Source of the DNA: Paenibacillus sp. FSL H8-0048
GTDB taxonomy: Bacteria > Bacillota > Bacilli > Paenibacillales > Paenibacillaceae
Reading direction: 5' to 3'
DNA length: 64,000 nucleotides
NCBI RefSeq assembly: GCF_038002825.1
Contig: NZ_JBBODF010000001.1
Span: 3,658,001 to 3,722,000, forward strand
Below, one piece after another: positions 34,897 to 45,154 of this stretch. Position numbers and translations under genes: made by a program. The notes under the pieces were generated by a model. That model had not been told where the DNA came from. It ran no database searches and was given only the letters and a program-made list of their open reading frames with translations. Each line of letters starts with the position of its first letter. Position 1 is the stretch's first letter.

Positions 34897-37473
34897 ATGT
34901 CGAACTCATTAAATATTGAGGACAAGCCAGCTGTTTCAGAAGCTTACTGGGATGAATTACTTGTTAGTCATGAAAGAATCAAAGAGAACTATAGTGAAAC
35001 CGACAAAGTTGCTTTCACTTCCTCTCTTAATGCTACAGATATAGAAGCTTTACAATCCATACTTCAACTTTCTAACTTTGACGAGGCTGAAAAATGGAAA
35101 CAAAACCTAAGTGAACGTTCTGATTTCCTTAATTTTTTATATTTAAAAGATTTTCTACAAAGAAAGAAAAAGTCCATTGATGAAATTTTCAAATTAAAGC
35201 TGCCTGACTATTCATTCTCATCCGTCTCTCCACTAATAAAACTTATTATTTTATTCTATACAGATTCTAACTGGTTGTTTGAGATTTTCGTCCTTCATGA
35301 ATGGAGGACAAAAGCTTCTGGTGATCTTTATATTGCAGAGAAAAAATTAACTGATATGCGAAATAAACTAAGCCAGGACCACAATTTTCACTTGAAACTT
35401 GTAGACACTATGCGCCAGAATTCCGGATATAGCAATGATTACAGAGTTGTCGCACATTGTGATGTTGGTGAAAAACAGACCATATATCTCCTTTATAAAA
35501 AAATAAAGGATTCCAAGAAGCCTGGATATGATCAGAACAAGCGCATCAAAGATCGAGATCAGATAATGTTTTCTGTTGATATAAAAAAACAATCCTTGGA
35601 GGTCAAGGCACCACACAATGACGTTTTCGGCATTAAAAAGTATTTTGACCAGGAATTTAATACTGCACTGCGTAAAATGGAAAACGAATTGTTCGTTCAA
35701 TACAAAATCGATGATGTAGTTCAGCTTTTTAAAGAAGGTACTCCTGTAGTAGATGAGGAGCCGGAAGATTTCACCATTGACTCTATTACATTTTCTAATT
35801 CATTGCTGATTAAATCCCCAGATGTGAAGTTACAACTTAAAGGCAGCGATATCTGGCCTAGTATTAATGATGCATTTAGAAGGGGAATAATTAATCTTTA
35901 TAACCTAAAAGACATTAAAAAGATAAATTTTCGCTCAGAACAACATTCAAAATCAATCCTTTCAATTCCCCTTGAAGATGGTAGTGTTATATTCAAACTT
36001 AATGATAGTAGTTTAAGTGAACAAACCAGAAGTGCAATTAAAAAGAAATTTTTTATGAAATTCGGCTTCCCTCTTGACCAACCAGTACAAAACAAATTTG
36101 ATGGTGGGGAAGCGTTTAAAGTCGATCAAATATTTAGATTTGCGAACATTAACCAAATTACTAATGATCACAAAGACATCTACGACAAACTACGCTTTTC
36201 AAAGCTAATAGATGAAACTGAAGAAGTTTCCTACAGTTGTTCACATTGTAGTTTCACAACAAATGATACTAAATTGCTTGCAAAAAACGATAATGGTAGT
36301 TCGATATGTCCTGAATGTGATGAGCCCATTTATCAAAAAATAATAAAAGAATTAAATCCGAATAGCGATAATATCTACAAATTCATTTATTCACTAATAG
36401 ATGATCTAACCAATAAACATGAAAATTTTAAAAATGCGAAAATATCCAATCAAAAGTTCAAGAAAAAAGAATTTACATTTAAGCGATTCTCATACAAAAA
36501 CCGCCCTTATCAATTACTCGTTACAGATAGTCTATTATCAAAAAAAACGCTGGAATGGATTGAAAAGAAGCTAGTTCCCACACTTATTGTATGTTATGGG
36601 ATTGATAAGCAAACAAGTAACCGCTATGCTCTTGATACAATTGAACAAGTTACTTTTGGTGAGCTATATATTTATAAAGAGAAGGCTCAAATTCATGAGA
36701 TTTTCGAGGAATATCTTAATGATTTGGAAAAACGCACACATCATCAAGTCGTTTCTGCTGCTACTAAAGCTACTAAAAACCTCTCATTTATTGGAGATAA
36801 AACTGTTGAACTTAAAGAAATATATGATGAAGACATGCTTGAAGATGACGTCTATACACTTATTAAACACTTATTCCCTAACTCTGAAAAATGGGGGAAG
36901 GAATATTCTGGTTCAACTGTTCCAGAGGGAATTTTCACTATTCAATACAAAGAAAATAGCGGAGTAATGTCTGTCGAGCACAAACATGGGTTTACCTACG
37001 ACTGCAAATTCACATTAGATAGATCTGGATACAAGCTAGGATCTTCTGAAAATCGTAAAGCTCTTCACTATATTAAGCTTCTCAATGAATTAGTTGATGT
37101 ATCAACTTATTGTTCTTCGGGAGAGTTAACATCTCACATTTTTGTTGGAAACAAATTTAGAGAACGTCAAGTACAAGCAATGGCTAAATTTATCCGTAAA
37201 GAAATTGCTAAAGGCCATTATACAAAACCAGTTTTTATTAACTCAAAAGACCTATCTTATTTATATGACCAATTTATATATAATAAAAATAAAGTAGATA
37301 AGGTACCGGATATATTCTACAAACAATTAGCTGCTATCTTCTCAACTGATGAAATCGTAATTACTAAAGAATATATTGATGAAAAACTCGAAGATGTAGA
37401 AATTGCAGCAAGAAGTTATTCTATTTTAGATACTTCTAATATTACAAGAAAATTGACGGGAAGAAAAAAATAG
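34897..37473 (+). CDS. Large protein of unknown function with zinc ribbon and PD-(D/E)XK-like C-terminal core; candidate defence effector
   Basis: 858 aa from the ATG at 34897, nine bases after GGAGGA; an ATG at 34888 abuts that site. No signal peptide or membrane span. The N-terminal half is a helical/beta region with no family I know. A zinc ribbon follows: SCSHC (Cys448, Cys451) and SICPEC (Cys471, Cys474). The C-terminal domain has VPEG (Glu677) then, 17 residues later, SVEHKHG (Glu694-x-Lys696), then YDCKF and an alpha helix (KALHYIKLLNEL), the order of a PD-(D/E)XK nuclease core. GC is about 30% against about 55% outside. A small gene follows. The location between McrBC-like and type I systems supports a defence role (inference). 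Confidence 0.65.
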   Translation: MSNSLNIEDKPAVSEAYWDELLVSHERIKENYSETDKVAFTSSLNATDIEALQSILQLSNFDEAEKWKQNLSERSDFLNFLYLKDFLQRKKKSIDEIFKLKLPDYSFSSVSPLIKLIILFYTDSNWLFEIFVLHEWRTKASGDLYIAEKKLTDMRNKLSQDHNFHLKLVDTMRQNSGYSNDYRVVAHCDVGEKQTIYLLYKKIKDSKKPGYDQNKRIKDRDQIMFSVDIKKQSLEVKAPHNDVFGIKKYFDQEFNTALRKMENELFVQYKIDDVVQLFKEGTPVVDEEPEDFTIDSITFSNSLLIKSPDVKLQLKGSDIWPSINDAFRRGIINLYNLKDIKKINFRSEQHSKSILSIPLEDGSVIFKLNDSSLSEQTRSAIKKKFFMKFGFPLDQPVQNKFDGGEAFKVDQIFRFANINQITNDHKDIYDKLRFSKLIDETEEVSYSCSHCSFTTNDTKLLAKNDNGSSICPECDEPIYQKIIKELNPNSDNIYKFIYSLIDDLTNKHENFKNAKISNQKFKKKEFTFKRFSYKNRPYQLLVTDSLLSKKTLEWIEKKLVPTLIVCYGIDKQTSNRYALDTIEQVTFGELYIYKEKAQIHEIFEEYLNDLEKRTHHQVVSAATKATKNLSFIGDKTVELKEIYDEDMLEDDVYTLIKHLFPNSEKWGKEYSGSTVPEGIFTIQYKENSGVMSVEHKHGFTYDCKFTLDRSGYKLGSSENRKALHYIKLLNELVDVSTYCSSGELTSHIFVGNKFRERQVQAMAKFIRKEIAKGHYTKPVFINSKDLSYLYDQFIYNKNKVDKVPDIFYKQLAAIFSTDEIVITKEYIDEKLEDVEIAARSYSILDTSNITRKLTGRKK

Positions 37474-37495
37474 CATTCCATTTTATGGATTACAA

Positions 37496-37504
37496 TGTTA
37501 TAAT
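37496..37504 (+). promoter_or_regulatory. Possible extended -10 promoter for the small downstream gene
   Basis: TGTTATAAT at 37496-37504 matches an extended -10; the -35 (TTCCAT) is poor. Transcription would begin inside the following 19-bp hairpin. Confidence 0.35.
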
Positions 37505-37543
37505 AAGCCGAAACAGGAACTAACGTTCCTGTTTCGGCTTATT
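37502..37543. terminator. Perfect 19-bp hairpin between the two genes of the AT-rich unit
   Basis: AATAAGCCGAAACAGGAAC, loop TAAC, GTTCCTGTTTCGGCTTATT: a perfect stem that ends one base before the AAGGAGG ribosome site of the small gene (37545-37551). It can act as terminator for the large gene, leaving the small gene to read-through or its own promoter, or it can regulate translation of the small gene. Confidence 0.75.
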
Positions 37544-37557
37544 TAAGGAGGTTTGAC

Positions 37558-38028
37558 ATGCCTGGACTTACTGTAAGTGAAAAAATTTTCAACAAAAAAC
37601 CTGACAACTTTATGAAAGAACATATTACTCAATTGTTAATTCAGCAGTACACTAACAGCTATAAAACAGAGACTTCTGCCACAATTGTAGCTTTTAACTT
37701 TTATTCAGATCATGCTTTAATCATTACTTCTAACAAAGAAGGCGAAATATATTTATATCGAAAAATGGAATATGAATCAATGTTTTCCGATTCATTATCA
37801 ACTTCCCTTAACAATAATAAAGATTTTTTACCCACTCATTGGAAAAGGTGGCTAGAAGAATCTCAATTTGATTTAGTACGCAAAGAATTCTCACAAGCTT
37901 TAAATTTCAACAGACTCACTGCAAGTTACAACGAAAATGATGAAATGTTTTATTGGAATTGGAAAGCCCATAAGAACATTTGCTTTAGAATGAATAATTC
38001 TTATGTATTTGATGCAATAGTAACTTAA
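37558..38028 (+). CDS. Small hypothetical protein, second gene of the AT-rich unit
   Basis: 156 aa, ATG with a strong AAGGAGG ribosome site. Soluble, no recognisable domain: an N-terminal helix (KPDNFMKEHITQLLIQQYTN), a beta region (SATIVAFNFYSDHALIITSNKEGEIYLYRK) and aromatic C-terminal half (MFYWNWKAHKNICFRMNN). It shares the low GC and orientation of the large gene and is separated from it by 84 bp carrying a strong hairpin. It could be a specificity, immunity or regulatory partner; nothing in the sequence decides this. Confidence 0.65.
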   Translation: MPGLTVSEKIFNKKPDNFMKEHITQLLIQQYTNSYKTETSATIVAFNFYSDHALIITSNKEGEIYLYRKMEYESMFSDSLSTSLNNNKDFLPTHWKRWLEESQFDLVRKEFSQALNFNRLTASYNENDEMFYWNWKAHKNICFRMNNSYVFDAIVT

Positions 38029-38586
38029 AAAATATTATTAATATCCAGTCCCAAGATGATATAAGGACAGAATGCTACAACGCGATCCTCAACCCTATTG
38101 ACTTTCTATAATGAAACGATGATTTCCCAATTGATTTGTAGGTGAAAAACTATTCTCATCTCAATGTGATCAAAACATAACCTATTCTGAATATCGTGGA
38201 GCATTGATAGAAAGAGTACATTAAATCTAGATGTTCTGTTAAAGATACTCATGAAACCAATTTCCGCTCCTTACTATAGTACTTATTTCGTTCCCTTGTT
38301 AAGACAAAACAATACCCTTTCATTGAAGAAAGGGCACTTCACACTAATTTCTCACTCGATCTATAACTCCCAAACTAAAGCATTAAATGCACTGTATGCT
38401 GGATCATAGACTGTCCACTCTTCTCTTAGGGGCTAGCCAATTAAGAATTTGGCTCTATTTAATTTCCATCATAATTAAACCAAGTATCATTTATCTTTTT
38501 TCCATTTAAAATAAGAGCCCATTATTTTGAAAAGTCGAACTATGCGTAGTTGAACAAAAACTCGTAGATGCTTGATGAACAGGATA
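38029..38586. other. Gene-free stretch between the AT-rich unit and hsdR
   Basis: About 560 bp between convergent genes. No credible frame. A CCCTTTCATTGAAGAAAGGG inverted repeat (about 38314-38333) might serve as a terminator, but no T run follows it. Confidence 0.4.
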
Positions 38587-41500
38587 TTATTTTGAAACTA
38601 CCTTCTCGAAATCATCACACAACTTGTCTACTAAATCATCCATTTCTTTAAAGAAATAGTCCCCAACTTTTTGACGGTTTAGTGCTCTGTATCGACGATA
38701 GATCACAGCAAAGTCGTGATAGATTTCTTCCTCAGAAACGTGAGAATGAATTTTCACAATTAAACGTAAACCTTCATTAGCACTTCGTACATATTGGAAA
38801 AAATCCTCTATCTTTGATTCAAACTCTTGAATAAGAGATCCTTTTTTAGCCTCTAACTCATTACGAGCTTCAATGATAGCCAAAATATCAAATTGATGAG
38901 GACCATAACTCTCCTTACCTTCAGCTACTTTAGTAGGTTTGTTCTTTTTTTCCTTGGGTGCTCCCGTCTCTACTTCAATAATGCCGATTTGATTGTCAAA
39001 ATAAACCTCTATCGGATCTTTAATATCCTCACTACGGTGCATCATATTATAGAGTGTATTGAATTTACGCAAGAAGAATAAGAAACTGGACTCGCTATAC
39101 TTAGCATCCAGATCAATCACATATTCAATGCGATTTAGGATTGTAAAATACTGCGCAGCCTTAGCCTTAGTATCAGCTGTACGCTGAGGATTAGCATCAA
39201 TATACTTCTTTAAGCTACTTTCCAAATCCAGATAACTCTCCGGATCATCCCTTTTTGATTGATCTTTGTAGATCGAGTTGAACACGGTAAAAAACTTGTC
39301 ATAGGTATATGACTTTCTAAGCTCGACAAGCAAAATATCTAGTACTTTTTTGTCGCCAAAGGGGTCAAAATCACTAACGACCACATCTGAAAAATGCTCG
39401 AATGCATCTTTGATATTTTGCACATTTACATTATTATAGGAAAAGTCAACAATTTTGCAGTCATTCTTATATTTGGCGGTCCGGTTTACGCGGGAGATCG
39501 TTTGAATTGCACTGATGCCTTTAATCTCTTTATCCAAGAATAGCGTATGTAGCTTCTTCTCATCGAATCCCGTTTGCAGCTTGGCTACTACGATCATTAA
39601 ACCATTCTTTTTCAGCGCAAAACTTTCCAATACCTTTTCTTCACTTAAGCCTCCATTAAGACCTGATGCACTTTGTTCATCCTGGTTGTTAGAGTAAACT
39701 ACGTGAATCGGAGCTTCGGCATACTTTTTATATTTCTCTTCTTGAACCAAGGTACTAAAATGTTTGGTCACTGCTTGTTGATAAGCTACTGCAGCTTTAA
39801 TGGAATGCACTGCTAACATAGCCTTACCTGTTCCACGGATCTGACGATATACGTCTTTAACGAGCAGATCTGCAATATATTTAGCGATTGCATCTATTCG
39901 TTCACGATTTTCATAAACTTGCTTTTTCTGAGCGTCTTTATATTCTTTCTCCGTAAAGCCTTCCAGTAGGTTGCTTGGCAAATCAAACAACATTTTGGAC
40001 GCTACTGGTACAATATTCTTGAGCGGATTAAGAATAAACCCATCCTCAATCGCTTCCTTCATCGTATAGGAGTCAAACGGTCGCCACAGTTTCTCGCTTT
40101 CTGCATAACCGCTAAATTCTCCAAAACGCGCAAGCGTATGATCATCAGGTGTAGCTGTAAACCCGATAATCAAATTCTTCTTTTTAGTTGTCCCAGCAAG
40201 TTGCACATGATTATCAAACGGAGATTGTAACTCATCAAATATACTTATCATCTCTTCATGCTGGTCGCCACTATTGGAGCGATGAATTTCATCAATTAGG
40301 AAGACAATACGCATATGAGCAAGTTTATTTATAACCTCAGTATCGAGCATCTCACGTACAGAACCGAATTTCTGTAAATTCACAATAACTAGGCGAGTAT
40401 CGGAAGCCAACGCCTCTAAGAAAGTTTTTTTGTTGTTTGCTTCTACGTACATCCGATTATCAATGTTCATGTTAAGCATTTTAGAATCAATTTGTCCACG
40501 AAGCTGTAAGCGATCCACCACAATCATGATTTTGTCGTATACATATTGTCCATCTCTGCGCAAGTCTTTCAACTGTAATGCGGACCATCCAATAATATTG
40601 GATTTACCGAATCCAGCAGCATACTGCATCAGGAGGGAGTATACATTTTTATTGTTTGAATACGCCTTACGTTTCTCAAGTAATTCTTTCTTCTTCACCT
40701 CAGATACGCCTACAAGCTGCTTCTCTAACAATTTTTCAAAATATTGATCATCCTGTTCATGCGTAAGAAATTCATCAATCTTAGCCATAATTTTATCCGT
40801 TCCAAATTTCTGCTTAGGCCGTGGAGAAATTAGAACCCCTTGCTCATTCTTTAGCTCTTTGCCATTATTCGTAACGAAGACATCGCGCTCGATAAAATTG
40901 TAGTAGAGAATTTCTTTTTCAATAAATCCCTTCCCATAGAGAGCAGTAAACAACTCTTTCAATTTCTCTTTTTTTTCTGCATAGGGATTCAGAAGTGGAT
41001 ACGGCTTAAACACGCTTTTGGCTTTCTTCTCGATCTCTTCACGATCAAACTTACCTTCGCGGCAAGTGGCAAGAATCTCTTCAAAATATTCAGAGAGCGT
41101 TCGTATAACGAACGTTTCTTCAATATCTGTCGTGGTGATATGAATGGCTTTTTCAAAGATTTTCAAAAAGTCTTTACGTAAGGATTCTTTCTCCTTTTCA
41201 CTTAACATATAACTGCTATCAATATGCTGATGATAAATTTTAACCGCTTCGAAATAGTCTTTAATCACCTTGCCACGGCCATTCTTGCTAGCGCTCTGGT
41301 TGGTGTAATTAGACTTCAGTTCGCTGTAGCCCAAATATATCCCGTTCACAAACAGCACAAGATCTGGGCGAAAGGAGAATACCTGAGTCCCTTCATAATG
41401 AAATTTATATGGCAGTTCTTGCACTACGGAAAAAATATTCTCATCAAACAACGCATTGTTATGGATTACACTATCTCCAGTATAGAAGAGGTGTAGCTTA

Positions 41501-41799
41501 ATTCCCTGTAAAGTAATCGATTTATTTGCGTTAATAAATAATGCCATATTGCGGCTACTGCCGCTACGATCCTTAATGAGTTCAATCAAATCCTTAAGTA
41601 GCCTAATCTTATCGCCTTTGTATTTTCTTAGCAGAATTTCGTAAGGTTTCTTATTTAATTCGGATTGAGAAATAAACTCTTGCAAATCTTCTTCTATAAT
41701 TAGTTCATTTGTCACAGTATTTGCCTTCACTTCGCGATAACCAAGGTCTTCTCTAAAAAAGGGCAACAGAAATTTATCCTGCAAATGAAGTTCGTTCAT
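38587..41799 (-). CDS. hsdR: Type I restriction enzyme, R (endonuclease/translocase) subunit
   Basis: 1070 aa. N-terminal PD-(D/E)XK nuclease: FRPDLVLFVNGIYLGYSELKS. SF2 motor: Walker A AAGFGKSNIIGW, LIVNLQKFGSV, DEIH in FLIDEIHRSNSG, GFTATPDDHT, and helicase motif VI AIQTISRVNRTAK. Together with HsdM and HsdS it translocates DNA and cuts unmodified sites. The gene overlaps hsdS by 4 bases. All motifs are intact and the length is normal, so the system is probably active. Confidence 0.95.
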   Translation of the reverse strand: MNELHLQDKFLLPFFREDLGYREVKANTVTNELIIEEDLQEFISQSELNKKPYEILLRKYKGDKIRLLKDLIELIKDRSGSSRNMALFINANKSITLQGIKLHLFYTGDSVIHNNALFDENIFSVVQELPYKFHYEGTQVFSFRPDLVLFVNGIYLGYSELKSNYTNQSASKNGRGKVIKDYFEAVKIYHQHIDSSYMLSEKEKESLRKDFLKIFEKAIHITTTDIEETFVIRTLSEYFEEILATCREGKFDREEIEKKAKSVFKPYPLLNPYAEKKEKLKELFTALYGKGFIEKEILYYNFIERDVFVTNNGKELKNEQGVLISPRPKQKFGTDKIMAKIDEFLTHEQDDQYFEKLLEKQLVGVSEVKKKELLEKRKAYSNNKNVYSLLMQYAAGFGKSNIIGWSALQLKDLRRDGQYVYDKIMIVVDRLQLRGQIDSKMLNMNIDNRMYVEANNKKTFLEALASDTRLVIVNLQKFGSVREMLDTEVINKLAHMRIVFLIDEIHRSNSGDQHEEMISIFDELQSPFDNHVQLAGTTKKKNLIIGFTATPDDHTLARFGEFSGYAESEKLWRPFDSYTMKEAIEDGFILNPLKNIVPVASKMLFDLPSNLLEGFTEKEYKDAQKKQVYENRERIDAIAKYIADLLVKDVYRQIRGTGKAMLAVHSIKAAVAYQQAVTKHFSTLVQEEKYKKYAEAPIHVVYSNNQDEQSASGLNGGLSEEKVLESFALKKNGLMIVVAKLQTGFDEKKLHTLFLDKEIKGISAIQTISRVNRTAKYKNDCKIVDFSYNNVNVQNIKDAFEHFSDVVVSDFDPFGDKKVLDILLVELRKSYTYDKFFTVFNSIYKDQSKRDDPESYLDLESSLKKYIDANPQRTADTKAKAAQYFTILNRIEYVIDLDAKYSESSFLFFLRKFNTLYNMMHRSEDIKDPIEVYFDNQIGIIEVETGAPKEKKNKPTKVAEGKESYGPHQFDILAIIEARNELEAKKGSLIQEFESKIEDFFQYVRSANEGLRLIVKIHSHVSEEEIYHDFAVIYRRYRALNRQKVGDYFFKEMDDLVDKLCDDFEKVVSK

Positions 41800-43094
41800 C
41801 CTGTTGCTCCTTCCTTAGTGACCTTAATTTTACCTAATACCACATCATTTATTAATGTTTTGCGAAGTTCTTTGAGTTTATCTATTTGAAAATATATGGT
41901 TTCTACGATACGGTCTATACGCGCTGTTTTTTCGTCTAGAAAATTGGCGATGGCTGTTTGCTCAGGAAGTGGCGGAGTTTCAATCTCAAGGTTATCAAAA
42001 TCTGACTTTAATATATGTTGCATAGTGCTACCGTGTGCAAATGCAAGCAAGCTCTGTGATGATTGACTAAGTTTAAAATATAGCCACTTTCTATTAATTT
42101 TCTTAGAATGATTTATTTTAAAGATATGTTGATTCAATAGAGCATCTTCTCCCCGATAAATAAATGGAGCGATTAAGGTTGACCAAGAAAAAACTAGGTC
42201 ACCGTCTTTTATAGAATTTCCTTTTGTTATTTTCTTTGAATTCGGTTTACAAAAGTCAGTGGCTTCGCAATTTAATGTCAATTGTTTTATTTTTATTATG
42301 GGAATACCAGAATCACTTAAATCATCTTTAAATGCGCCGCCATTAACGCTTTCCGCTATATCTTTGATTCTTACAATTTTCCAATGAGCTGGGATTTCCC
42401 CAATCCATGTAATTCCACTATCTTTCATCACTGCGGATTTATCCAAACCACGAGTAACAGTTTCGTTAATAAGTGATTGTTTAAGCCTGCCGTATTGGTT
42501 CGCCTTCTCGACAAGCAACTCTATCTTCCTGTCAATCTTCGTGGTCTTACTATCTAAATAAACGGCGATTGCCTTTTGAGTTTCATAGCTAGGCAAAGCT
42601 GTTTTGATTTGAAAAAAGTCCTTTGGATAAAGTCTTAAACGAGAAGAGACTATCCCCTTAGAATATCTTGTCATTTCCATTATTGCATTAGGGATTCTAT
42701 ATAAATAATCAAAATATCGATGATTATAAGGTTTATATTTTCGGGGTTTATAAACTCCATATGCAGGGCTGCATATACCAATATCTTCATTGTTTGTACC
42801 TAATGCCCCCATCCATGCCCACATTGTATTTATAATTAAATCCCCTTTTTTACACAGCTTATAACCTTCCATTGTTTCCGCCATAAACATATTCACATTT
42901 TTTTCAGTACGACGAGTAACTCCCGTAATGTGAGATACGGTTAATAGTGTTTCGGTTCCAGAAACACTGAGACAACCTCTTTCCACAAATATATCCTTAT
43001 TTCTAACCACATCCCACTGAAGAGGGATTTCACCAATCCACTCTACCTTGCTATCTTTATAATCGTCATATCTTTCCGAATTTTGTTTCATCAT
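41796..43094 (-). CDS. hsdS: Type I restriction enzyme, S (specificity) subunit
   Basis: 432 aa with two target-recognition domains, each opened by the typical WIGEIPxxW motif (SKVEWIGEIPLQWDVVR near residue 18 and GITWIGEIPAHWKIVR near residue 225), and two conserved helices (YLDSKTTKIDRKIELLVEKANQ and FLDEKTARIDRIVETIYFQI) that space them. It sets the bipartite recognition site; the sequence of that site cannot be read from the protein. Overlaps both neighbours by 4 bases (ATGA), giving strict hsdM-S-R coupling. Confidence 0.95.
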   Translation of the reverse strand: MMKQNSERYDDYKDSKVEWIGEIPLQWDVVRNKDIFVERGCLSVSGTETLLTVSHITGVTRRTEKNVNMFMAETMEGYKLCKKGDLIINTMWAWMGALGTNNEDIGICSPAYGVYKPRKYKPYNHRYFDYLYRIPNAIMEMTRYSKGIVSSRLRLYPKDFFQIKTALPSYETQKAIAVYLDSKTTKIDRKIELLVEKANQYGRLKQSLINETVTRGLDKSAVMKDSGITWIGEIPAHWKIVRIKDIAESVNGGAFKDDLSDSGIPIIKIKQLTLNCEATDFCKPNSKKITKGNSIKDGDLVFSWSTLIAPFIYRGEDALLNQHIFKINHSKKINRKWLYFKLSQSSQSLLAFAHGSTMQHILKSDFDNLEIETPPLPEQTAIANFLDEKTARIDRIVETIYFQIDKLKELRKTLINDVVLGKIKVTKEGATG

Positions 43095-45154
43095 ATGATT
43101 AAGCCCTCTTCCAGCTTCCTCAACTCATTCTCAATCGTATTAATCTCAGCTAAAATATCCATCACTTCTCTCAATTTTTCTGGACTGTAAAAGATTTTAT
43201 TGAAGTTCAATTCAACACCTACAGTATTTTCCAAGTAAGCAAAAGGCTTGGTGATATATTTGGCCATAAAGGCTGCAATTACTTCTTTATTGGTTATTTC
43301 ATCCCTATGGAAGGGGATGATCTCATAGTCCTTCTGGTAATCAGGCATGATTTCCACACTGATTTCAATTCTTTCCTTCTGCGTTTTATTAGCGTTTTTA
43401 TAGAAAGATTTCACAACGATTTTGCCACAGCCTAATGACTCTTGTTTGCCTTTCACTTCTTTTATCAAAGTTTCTTTTTCGGAATCAAACCAATATCTCG
43501 CCAAATCGGTGCTGATAACCAAAGACTGTTCTTTGTAATCTAAAGAGGAAATAAATGGCTTGATATCTTTTTCAAAGAAATCTGCTAAGGAACTATATTG
43601 GTCAACATTAAAATGTGTGATTACAAACTCCGTAAGCTCGCGTTCTCCATTGCTAAGTTTCGTCGATTTAAGCTTTTCACTAGTCTTGCCTGCTTTTAGC
43701 TTTGATTCAAAACTGATACCATCTTCGTCTACGTTAGTAAGCATAATCGCTTGTTTGTTAAAGTAAAAAAACTCTTTGTCGAACACTTTAGCGAAATCGG
43801 TATCTTGAAATTGCGTTAGTGTGTCAACAATTTGTTTACGGCTTTCTTTATCCACTTCTTTGCGTTTAGAGCCCTTACTTTTCTTCAATGGCTTGAATTT
43901 CTCACTGGCATTAATCAGCATCACTTTGTCCTTGTGCTGGGGCTGTTTATTTTTATTCAATACCCATAGATAGGTATAAATGCCCGTATTAAAAAACTCG
44001 TCAGTTGGCAATTGAATGACTGCTTCCACAATGTCGCTATCGAGCATCCATTTACGAATATTGCTTTCACCTGAGCCAGCGTCACCACTAAACAAGGTAG
44101 AGCCATTGTGTACCACGACACCCATACCGAATGAATCGAGTTTGGAAATCATATGCTGCATGAACAACAATTGACCATCAGATATAGAAGGTAGAAATTT
44201 AAATCTATCCGTCTTATCGTTTTCAATATCCTTCTGGTAGCCTTTCCAACTCACACCATAAGGAGGATTGGCAATAACAACATTAAATTCTTCATTATAG
44301 AACTTATCATCCACTAAAGTATTACCATGCTCAATCTTTGAATCGGGTCGAAAACGACTTTCAATCTTAGCAAGAGCATAAAGTGCATCATTCCAGTCTT
44401 GTCCAAAGGTTTGTGTCAGGCGCTTAAATTTGGCATTAATACGGTCTTCTACCCCGAACAGCAAGTTTCCACCGCCGCAGGTACAATCGTATATCTTTAA
44501 AAGTTTGTCAGATTCTTCGATTTTAGACGCAATAATTTCGGCAATTAGAGCAATCACATCGTCTGGAGTGTACTGCTCCCCTGCCGTTTCCGCCGAAATA
44601 TCTGCCCATTTGCGCTTGATGTGCTCTTCTAGTGTAGTGATTTCCGAGTTATTAAACGGCTTAAGATCGACTTCACTCCACAACTTGGTATATCCCATTA
44701 ACACTTTCTTTGATTTAAGCTTAGAAATAACTCCTTTTATATCGAGGAACTTTTCCCCTTCTGTAGCATCCACACCAAGCAAGTCTTTAGTTTCGCCATC
44801 GAATCCATGCAGGTAGGCATCAAAATCAATTTCAAAGGATTTATCGTTCTTACAGATGTCAGTGAGGGTTTGATTCTTCTCGAAAATATAAATGTTATAT
44901 CCTTGCCCTTGATCTTTAATCATATCGTAAAGATCATTTTTATTTATATTGGCAAAAGCTTCTTCACCGATTTCAACTTTTAAATTATCAAACATCCTAA
45001 CAAGTCTACTTTCAATCATAGTTAGTGCAAAAAAGGGCATCATATACGATGGCCACTCAGATTCTTTAATACCGCTTCCTCGAAGAAGGTCCGCAGTAGC
45101 CCAAATTTTTGATTCATATTGAAGAATGTTCATTCGCGTTTTCTCTCTTTTCAT
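43091..45154 (-). CDS. hsdM: Type I restriction enzyme, M (N6-adenine methyltransferase) subunit
   Basis: 687 aa. N6-adenine methylase motifs: SAM-binding IYDCTCGGGNLLFGV and catalytic NPPY in NVVIANPPYGVSWKGY; AGEQYTPDDVIALIAEII is the typical HsdM N-terminal signature. Longer than the usual 500-aa HsdM because of an extended C-terminal half. First gene of the operon. Two starts are possible: ATG at 45154, or at 45133 (MNILQYESK). A doubled GGTGAATTTTAA repeat lies just upstream of the first. Confidence 0.95.
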   Translation of the reverse strand: MKREKTRMNILQYESKIWATADLLRGSGIKESEWPSYMMPFFALTMIESRLVRMFDNLKVEIGEEAFANINKNDLYDMIKDQGQGYNIYIFEKNQTLTDICKNDKSFEIDFDAYLHGFDGETKDLLGVDATEGEKFLDIKGVISKLKSKKVLMGYTKLWSEVDLKPFNNSEITTLEEHIKRKWADISAETAGEQYTPDDVIALIAEIIASKIEESDKLLKIYDCTCGGGNLLFGVEDRINAKFKRLTQTFGQDWNDALYALAKIESRFRPDSKIEHGNTLVDDKFYNEEFNVVIANPPYGVSWKGYQKDIENDKTDRFKFLPSISDGQLLFMQHMISKLDSFGMGVVVHNGSTLFSGDAGSGESNIRKWMLDSDIVEAVIQLPTDEFFNTGIYTYLWVLNKNKQPQHKDKVMLINASEKFKPLKKSKGSKRKEVDKESRKQIVDTLTQFQDTDFAKVFDKEFFYFNKQAIMLTNVDEDGISFESKLKAGKTSEKLKSTKLSNGERELTEFVITHFNVDQYSSLADFFEKDIKPFISSLDYKEQSLVISTDLARYWFDSEKETLIKEVKGKQESLGCGKIVVKSFYKNANKTQKERIEISVEIMPDYQKDYEIIPFHRDEITNKEVIAAFMAKYITKPFAYLENTVGVELNFNKIFYSPEKLREVMDILAEINTIENELRKLEEGLII

